Shown here in pieces: positions 57,117 to 64,000 of a stretch of DNA of 64,000 nucleotides. The notes under the pieces were generated by a model that was not told where the DNA came from, did not search any database, and saw nothing but the letters and a program-made list of their open reading frames with translations. Within the stretch, counting starts at the first letter, position 1; every line of letters begins with the position of its first letter. The position numbers and the translations under genes are program-made. This DNA is from Symbiodinium natans (lineage: Eukaryota; Sar; Dinophyceae; Suessiales; Symbiodiniaceae), in NCBI GenBank assembly GCA_905221605.1, contig CAJNDS010000101.1, positions 1-64,000 of the forward strand, written 5' to 3'.

Positions 57117-60100
57117 AATGTATAACCATATAATATAACATAATATACTATAATATAATATAATATAATGTAATTTAATATAATATGATATGATATGATA
57201 TGATATGATACGAGCGTGCGCGCGACAGAGGTCTGTAACAAGCCGGGCGTTACAGAGGTCTGTAACAAGCGGGCGCGGGCGCGGGCCGCGACAACCGGGG
57301 GTTTAGGCACACAGCCATATACACATAAGAGAAAATATGTTATATGATGCTACCCTCCCAGTACCTTACTGTTTTTGCCGCTTTTTGGACAGACAGAAGG
57401 AGTTCATCGTGTTGCCAACATGATTTCAATGCATGTGGTTGTCAGAACAAAAAACGTCACCCTCTCAGTACAGTGAGCAGAGAGAAGCTCTCGTTTGACA
57501 CAAAAAGCCTGCAAGAACTGTGCCCTTCTTTATTGGCAGGAAAATGGCCGCGCGAGTTTTCTCTCACGACCGCAAGGATGTTCTCATTCTCACTCAGTGA
57601 ATTGAAGGTTTTCTGAGTAATCCATCGGAAAAGAAAAGCGAATGCGATCTACTTACGAAAAGAGAATGAGGGCTCACCTGGTAACATATGACGACAGAGG
57701 TTTTCCGATCAATGTATAATGGAACAGCTGTGTTATTGTTTGATACTACAACTTAGTCGCCGCTTACCATAAACTGCAGACAGTCGATTATATAGTATTA
57801 CAATATTCAGGAACATGAGGTTTTCCTGGAAGTTCCTATTGAAACAAACTGTTCGACGGCCCCCCAACCTGCACGGCGTCCACGAGAAGAAGCCCCTGAA
57901 AACTTGGCATCCAAAAGTAGTTACTCATGACTCTACATAAGTTAAAACTTAAGCACGACTTGCCGGAGAACCTCTTCAGGTGACGGTCTTTGAGAAGCGG
58001 CGTGAGGTGCGAGATGAGAGCGGCCAGCTGCAGCAGCTTGGGTTCACCAACCGACGCGCGGCTAAAGCTCGTGTTTATGCCCAGAGTTTTCCTGCTTTCT
58101 GCAACTACCGGAGATCTTGTTGTTCTGCGTGTTGCAGTTTGACGATCTTGGCATTAGTTTGCTGCAACTTGGCTTCGTGGCGCTGCTCAGGAATCAACCG
58201 ACCTCATGTCTTCAATTTTCTGAGAAATGATCTCTTAGCTGCACCATCATGGGTTTAATTGGCTATGGATCTTGAAATGGATTTAGGCAAGGCTTTCAGC
58301 ATGCTCTGCCTCCCTACCCAGAGTGGATAGGAGATCTTCAGGTACCCCTTAGTACTTTGTCTTCAGGGTTCTGCTTACACTCTGGGGCCCCTGAATGCCC
58401 AGAATATGTAATATGTAGGCATAGGCGTTGCACCTCAAGGCCTTTTTGCATGCGCTCCTGCTCCATGAAGGTTTCGAAGGTAGGTTCCTTCCTGTTGTTC
58501 CCAAAGCACTTTGTAAGAGTACGTCGTGGGGAGGAGAAGTACTCAAGAAAGGGAGCCTGGGAACTCATGTTTGACACCCCTCGCCGAAACTTCGCAGAGC
58601 CCATATTCCCAAGTGACCCAGTGTATCGTCTGAGTTGTCCAGGATTGCATCGCCAGATCTCGGAGTTTAGAGCCCAGCTACGGGTTAGTATAGAGGCCCG
58701 GCAATCGGATTCATGTGAGCACCCGGGAGCTCAGGACCTTGATAGGCTGAATGGCCGTGACTTTATGTCTTCTAAGCTCCTTGGCAGAGGGAATCGACAC
58801 GACTGAGCGCAGTTCGGAGCCGCAGGCAGTGTAAGATGAACAATCGAACAGCTAAGGATGTGCTATCCTGTCTTCACTCAAGCAGATACATCCTCCATTG
58901 GCATCGACGTCTGTTGGCTGCATGCAATCTATTGTCCAGATGATGCCTTCAGCACATGGTTTTACTGAATCACCTGCTTTGCTTCGGAGCCTTGCAGTTC
59001 ACTGCTGTCATTTTGCCCAAGAGGAACTTCAGTTGCTGTTGCTCAAAAACGCCTTGCTCCTCGGAGTGGACTTCCGCATGGGCATGTCCTACGAGGACAG
59101 TTTAGGCCGGCCTGTGATGATTGCAGCGTATGCCTTTAACACACGTGAAACCAGTGCAGGATGCAGAGATAGTTCTTGATCCCCGGACTCAGAAGCCAAG
59201 GTCCTCGCCTCAGTCTTAGGAAAACGAGGCAGGTGTCGCGACTTACCTTGGGTCGTGCTGAGGTGGAAAGTTAAATTTACATGCGATGCAGCTTGGTGCC
59301 ACACTGGTTCCACATGCCATTCAAGAGCCCTACTAAGATACTCGTACTACTATACTGTATTAGTATACTAATAGAATTATATCTCAATATACGAATATAT
59401 TAATATAGTAGTAAGGCCCTAGAACTTATCACGCGCTTCACCTTCACCGTTGGCTCCAAGGAGCAAGGTGCCAACAGCTACCAGGTTCCACTCGGAGAGA
59501 ACTTCCAAACCTTCGATGTACTGATGGGCTGCGACGGTGCCCGAAGCCGCGTCCGAGAGTCGCAGAAACAGATCTTTGGAGAGGCACATGTGAGTCACAT
59601 GTGTCTCTGAGGCAAATCTGGTTAAGAGGCCAGGGACTGCCGCATAACATTTGAGCGGAGGTAGACAAGCGCAACTTCAAGAAGATGATCGGGGTCGTGG
59701 CCAATGTCCAGAAAGTGTCACGTCAACGGCTCAAAGACGCTCAGCAGCATGCTCTGTCCAAGCTTTTTGTCCCCAGGGCATAGCAATCGCGGATGCAGGC
59801 CGTTTGTTCTGCCGCAGTTTCTTCTGCCGTGGGTCGCTGCCAGGACCTGGGATTTCCAAGTGGCCAAGAGCCAACGGACATGAAACGAGCACATTTGGCG
59901 AGCGGCGCAGGCAATATGGCAGGGCTCAACTACTACAAGGTCGGGAGCGCCGTCTTGAATTCTTAACTGCCCTAGATGGCGTTACAAGCACGGTTGAGCG
60001 CATTCAAGTACCCCGACTGGCCACGAGTATGGTTTGCAAAAGCAGGCTTCCTTCCACAACTACGTGATCTTCACGCCAAGCAAGGAAGACTTGCAAGCAG

Positions 60101-61907
60101 CAGGCTTCAGTGGAAGTATTTACTCCTTTCATTCCGGCCGCGACAAGGCGCAGAGTGCACAAAGTGCACAGAGTGCACAGAGTGCACAGAGTGTACAGAC
60201 GGCACAGGGCACAGAGGGCACAGAAGGCACAGAGGGCACAGAGTGCACGGGCTTGAGCAACAGTTCAACGTACAGAGAGAAGATCAGAGAAGCTGATTCT
60301 GCAGTATTGGAGAGTGGGAGACCCAAGTCGTCACACCCTGTGCAGGTGAATCCAAATAAAGCCGACGAAAAGATGCGCTTGAGAAGATGGGTGCTGGAGA
60401 GATGCAAAGAGGCGGACATGTCCGTGCTATCAGGAGATGTACCTTTTCAAAGTATTGTTTTGCCTAACCCAAACCAAATCTTATAGAATTCTGGAAGCTC
60501 GCCCGACCTAACTGCTGACAGTTGCCATAGTGTTACCATGAAATCGGAGGTTGGCATTCCAGTGGACGAGACCCTCAGCAACGGCGGCTTTGTCGAGGAG
60601 CCGAATGATGTGATGGCATGCTCCCCAGAATGTCCAGACTCCCCAAGCAGCAGATGGACCAACGCATGACTGCTGCAGGCCTTCGACTTTTCTGAGATCT
60701 GGAAATGCAAGAAGAACTTCGCGTTCAACCTACCTCCAATTGGGTACGACACAGAGGCCGCCGAAGCGAAAGATCGCCCCCGAAAGATCCACAACTGTTG
60801 CCGGACCAAGGGCGATGGGCCAATGGGCTATAATGGGCCTTAATGGGCTCCTATTTGTAGTATCTGGCAGCTACACAGTAGCTATTTCTGGTTCGCTGCA
60901 TCACCGCAGGTGCATGGACCCTGGACGGGCAGGACTTTGATCCCACCGATTGGCCTTGTTGGCGACGCAGTGCCTGGGCATAAACCAACGCTTTGTCAGT
61001 CCCCGTGTGCATGCATGAGCCTTCCTGTGTCATGATCTACCTCCCTTAGACTGCCATTTCTTGAGCTCGTTTTCACATCTAGTCGATGTGACGCATCCTC
61101 GACACCCTGCGTAGGCTGCCTTGGACCACCCCATGTCTACGAACCGAGGTGACGGAACCTTTCTGGATTGCGGGTGTGGGCTTGCAGCGTGGCTGGTATC
61201 TTGACGGGATATTAGTACGGACAATAGACAAATGATCCAGTCATATTCTCGAAATCAGACGTGATTGAAGATAGCCACTTGTCAGAAGTGGCAGTGCTTG
61301 TGCAAAGGAATGGTGTGATGGACGCATGCTATTTGATCGACAACCTCTACAACATGAGCTTTTCTGGGGGCCCCGATCCTGTAGAGACCACGTCCTGGAA
61401 CGAGCATGTGCCGCAGCTCCAGATTCAGTGCGCCGCTTCCAGTACGATTTTGGATGGTGCGATGATGTTTAGGGCTGCACATGTTAACTCTGGCAAGGTT
61501 CAGAAGCTGCAGGGTATGATCCCGGTCCTTTTTGACTGCAGCCATGATGGCAAAATGACCAAGGAAGGCCTAAATTTTATCGGAAGAGGGCTAGCTGCTT
61601 GATGTTGGGCATTCGGGTGACTGTAAACCAACTGCCGCCTGCTACCTGGACAGGCTTGCAGGGAGAGTACGCTGATCAGGGAATTATCATGACTCAACTG
61701 AACAAGCAGCTCGCGACTTAGTTTCTCTGCAGCCGGAAAGGTCATGCGTGTGGAAAGGAGAATTGGTTTGAGCGCTGTTTTAGGCAGAAGGACTCCGAGA
61801 AGCCACAGTGGCAACTGCAAGTGAACCCGTGGACGCGCTATGAGCAGTTCGCCAAGTTGTCAGAGGAGAAGTACAAAGGTGCCTTAGAGCCTAGACCTAG
61901 ACCGTAG
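53261..61907 (+). CDS. MICAL-type FAD-dependent monooxygenase
   Basis: Flavoprotein hydroxylase of the class that includes the MICAL N-terminal domain. Substrate is unknown. Exons placed: ~53261-53385 and ~53389-53581 (dinucleotide-binding VLVVGGGPVGLRMAIEL), 57980-58006 (VTVFEKRRE, joined in phase), 58191-58237, 59022-59094, 59416-59583 (DVLMGCDGARSRVR, the second FAD motif), ~59661-59714, 59911-59939 (MAGLNYYK), 60046-60147 (ASFHNYVIFTPSKED), 60346-60411, 60550-60615, 60679-~60755 (AFDFSEIWKC), 60933-60969 (PPIGLVGDA, the GD motif), ~61297-61355 (NGVMDACYLIDNLYN) and ~61784-61907 (TAG). Donors are GC, GT and GA. The 5' end is open: an open frame at 52821-53198 (LPYEKLYAIVGQL) may be an upstream exon. 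Intron 53582-57979 is 4.4 kb and packed with simple repeats. I see no calponin-homology or LIM domain, unlike animal MICALs. Confidence 0.88.
53689..54549. repeat. 860-bp (ACT)n trinucleotide microsatellite
   Basis: Almost uninterrupted ACT/TAC triplets with scattered variants (CCT, GCT, TTT, AAT). It starts about 108 bp into the large monooxygenase intron. Because the period is three, all frames stay open and give spurious poly-Thr, poly-Leu and poly-Tyr peptides. Confidence 0.98.
55134..55250. repeat. Three repeats carrying TGACGTGGCAATC
   Basis: The unit GTGCGCTGCGTTAC(C/T)GACGTGGCAATC recurs at about 55134, 55178 and 55221, with about 44-bp spacing. The core TGACGTGGCA resembles bZIP-type ACGT elements. 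It lies inside the monooxygenase intron, so a regulatory role is speculative. Confidence 0.75.
56520..57300. repeat. Cluster of short dispersed and tandem repeats
   Basis: Within the same intron, CGACATACCCCGTTACA occurs at about 56538 and 56918. GGTTCCAAGTCTTGC-like words occur near 56611, 56729 and 56776. (TATATG)n runs at 57058-57115, followed by TAATA/GATAT words to 57210. GTTACAGAGGTCTGTAACAAGC and its near copy lie at about 57225-57275. The last contains the inverted arms TTACAGA/TCTGTAA. Confidence 0.75.
60148..60250. repeat. 9-bp GTGCACAGA minisatellite at an intron start
   Basis: About eleven copies of a nine-base unit begin immediately after the exon ending at 60147. The frame stays open through them (QSA repeats, then TEG repeats). 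Splicing at the GC donor 60148 to the exon at 60346 is in phase and restores family sequence, so I place the minisatellite in the intron. Confidence 0.8.
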
Positions 61908-62710
61908 GCCTTACAAGCCTTGACTGGGGACACGTTTCTTATTAGCTCCTTTTCTAGGTTTTTTGAAGCCATTTTGTGGTCCCATTTCTCCACATTCTTC
62001 TCGGAAACTGATATGTTCTCTATATTTTAACAGGCTCCGACGCAGCTCCAAGAATCCTAAAACCCTAAGACCCTTAAGCTTCCCTTACTGTAGGCCCCTT
62101 AAGGCCCCTTAAGGCCCTGAAGCCTCCTGAAGGCCCCGCTAGGCCCTGAGATCCCTCTCAGGTGGAAGACAAGACGAAACCCCCCCCCTCCCCCACCCCC
62201 CGCTTAAACAACACATGTCTGTACGTATGTATATGTATATAATATGTATATTGAGCTTGCGCAAAGGTGCTTAGTCAAGAAGATCATACCACTTGCACGA
62301 AAACATATGAGTCTTTGCCAAATCCGTCATGCGAGCATTGCGTTCGCAAATGGAGGGGCTGTGCTCGCCCCCCGAAGCCCCGCCGGGTTTTGGTTCTCAA
62401 CCCGTGCAGTTTGAGAAAATAGAGGCTTGCCTATGAACATGTTTGAGAAAACAGAGGGTTTCTATTCAAATGTGGAGAAAACAGAGACTTTCCTACAACA
62501 AAAAACGCACATACCGGTTTTCCAAGAGAAAGATTATAAAAAGTAGCGCTTTGTCCTCCCATGAAAAAACGGAGAAAACAGTTGGTTTCCTATTGATACA
62601 GAGAAAAATGTGGTTTTCCTAGTAAATTGTAGAGAGGAGGTAGATGTTTTCCGAGGACAAATGGGACCAAAAGAAGGGTTTTCAAAGGAGAAGCCCCTTG
62701 GACTTGCCAA
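61908..62710. repeat. 3' flank of the monooxygenase gene with several short repeats
   Basis: There is no exon. Positions 62045-62160 hold CCCTAAGA/CCCCTTAAGG words related to decayed telomere repeats. C-runs lie near 62180-62200. Positions 62410-62660 hold five or more copies of GAGAAAACAGAGGxTTTCCTA at 40-50-bp spacing. Confidence 0.7.
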
Positions 62711-62799
62711 CTTGTGACAACTACTCTACCACAAAGCAATGAGTGCTTGCATGACGTGTGCATCATGTCTGTCAGCAGCTGTTACCGTAGCATTTGCAG

Positions 62800-63850
62800 G
62801 TGCCCGTATCTTGGAAAACATGCATCCAACTGTGCGGCGAGCCCTGGCCATCAGGACACCCTTGTTCACAAGCTATATATACATATACAAGGAAGAATAA
62901 CAGCAATAGTTGCAATGGCAATAGCAGCGACAACAATATATTCAAGCCCGTACCATGCAATAGTGGAGCGAGGAAGCACCCGAACGACAGTGATGTCTTC
63001 AGCGCCAAGAAGCTAAAGTCAATCAACGGAAAGAGCATCGTGCAGGCAGCTGCACGGCAATGCAGTGCCCTGCAGAGAGATTTCATTTCAGTTTCCGTTT
63101 TGTTTGCTCGAGGCCGTGGATCATGTCGTCCAGCAGAGCCGACGCTGGATTGAATGTGGGATTGCATGATGCTCCAATCATCTCAAGTAAGCTCAGGCAA
63201 AGCACCTGCGGATGCTCAATTGCAGCCTTCGCCGGCAGAGAGAACTTCAATACCGGAAACAGAAGTGGTTGCCCGGAAGCAGAAGCACTACTGTACAGCA
63301 CACCACAGCAAGATAGTCAATACAGTTTTTGGCCGTAGAGATTGCAATACTGCCCAATCCCCTTCTGCGTCACTTGGAAGGCGAGACGCGCATCCACAAA
63401 GTCTGAGAACTTGCACAGCATGCTTGCAAAGCAAATTGCCGGAATCTGAGATTCCCTGGCTGGTACTATAGAGCCTGTGGGAGCTTGTGGCATTGCGCAC
63501 TGAGGACCTCCACGTTCAGAATGCAGCCTCCCACACCGCGCGGGCATTTGACGACGATCGGTGGAAGCCTTTGTCCCCGAAGGCCGCGTCCGTGAATGGC
63601 TGCAGGCTTTTGAAAATCTTTTGAAGAGAAGTCGATGGCTCATTGTATGGCTCATTGTTGCGTGTGCAGAGGCGAGTGGTTTCGCTGAGATGGCTGAGAA
63701 ACAGTGGGACATACTCACCGCACCTTGGCTTCAGAGGCATCGACTTGGGAATCTCCATAAACACGGACTTGCGGAGGAAAAACATCTGAGCCCCAGCCAG
63801 CGTGCCGAGCTTCTGCATGTTCGGATGCCTGGCATTGGAGATGTCTGCTG
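62800..63850 (+). CDS. Exons of an unknown gene running toward the window edge
   Basis: Coding-looking plus-strand segments: about 62800-62853 (ILENMHPTVRRALAI, GA donor), about 63471-63581 (LWELVALRTEDLHVQNAASH, then FDDDRWKPLSPK, GC donor at 63582), about 63577-63625 (GRVREWLQAFENLLKR) and about 63670-63850 (FAEMAEKQWDILTAPWLQRH and following). Composition is balanced and the stretches are rich in Trp and charged residues. The second and third overlap in different frames, so at most one splice form uses each. No family recognised. From 63851 to 64000 nothing is clear. Confidence 0.4.
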
Positions 63851-64000
63851 TGTGAAGGGTGCGTGAAGTACGTGCGTCGTCTTTCGCCTCTGAGGAAGCA
63901 CTCGCTAGCTCTGATCAATTCGGTTCGCCATTCAACACGTCTCCATGTCGTCATCCATGATGTGTGCCAGTGTGCCTCGCCGAGGAACATGCAAGTGTCG

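Overview
The window looks like nuclear DNA of a core dinoflagellate. The evidence is internal. Conserved housekeeping proteins can be read only after joining dozens of very short exons. Most resolved introns start with GC, a minority with GT and some with GA, and all end in AG. Neighbouring genes run in long same-strand blocks. Plant-type telomere heptamers (CCCTAAA), perfect and decayed, are scattered between genes and in introns. I cannot name the genus. I see no bacterial operon, CRISPR array, rRNA or tRNA gene.

Layout. 0.5-7.7 kb: minus-strand block with an unrecognised three-exon gene (6.7-7.7 kb), a 378-codon TPR open frame (4.9-6.0 kb) and a further chain of at least eleven exons (0.5-4.5 kb) that may be the 3' part of the TPR gene. 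7.8-17.2 kb: no gene found. This strand-switch region holds a tandem satellite that flips orientation near 8.6 kb, a 2.2-kb inverted-repeat element inserted in a (TA)n tract whose unoccupied paralogous site is still present at 14.2 kb, a GATGGGG minisatellite, an interstitial telomere tract, a 100-N gap and microsatellites. 17.2-28.1 kb, plus strand: the gene for the second-largest subunit of RNA polymerase II (RPB2), about 40 exons, 5' end not found. 28.6-36.0 kb: isolated coding-looking exons, including a coiled-coil gene at 31.1-32.6 kb. 36.1-52.4 kb: eukaryote-type glycyl-tRNA synthetase, 27 exons located. 53.3-61.9 kb: a MICAL-type FAD monooxygenase. 62.8-63.9 kb: exons of an unknown gene running to the window edge.

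The most striking arrangement is that one 8.3-kb intron of the glycyl-tRNA synthetase gene (36,587-44,903) contains six near-identical, same-strand, three-exon genes for a small secreted acidic and cysteine-rich protein. Units 4 to 6 repeat at exactly 1,187 bp. This is a nested tandem gene family inside a housekeeping gene.

Exon boundaries were placed by hand, by keeping the frame open and matching family consensus from memory. Internal boundaries of RPB2, glycyl-tRNA synthetase and the monooxygenase are good where phases match. First exons and transcript ends were not found. Nothing here was checked by database search or RNA evidence.
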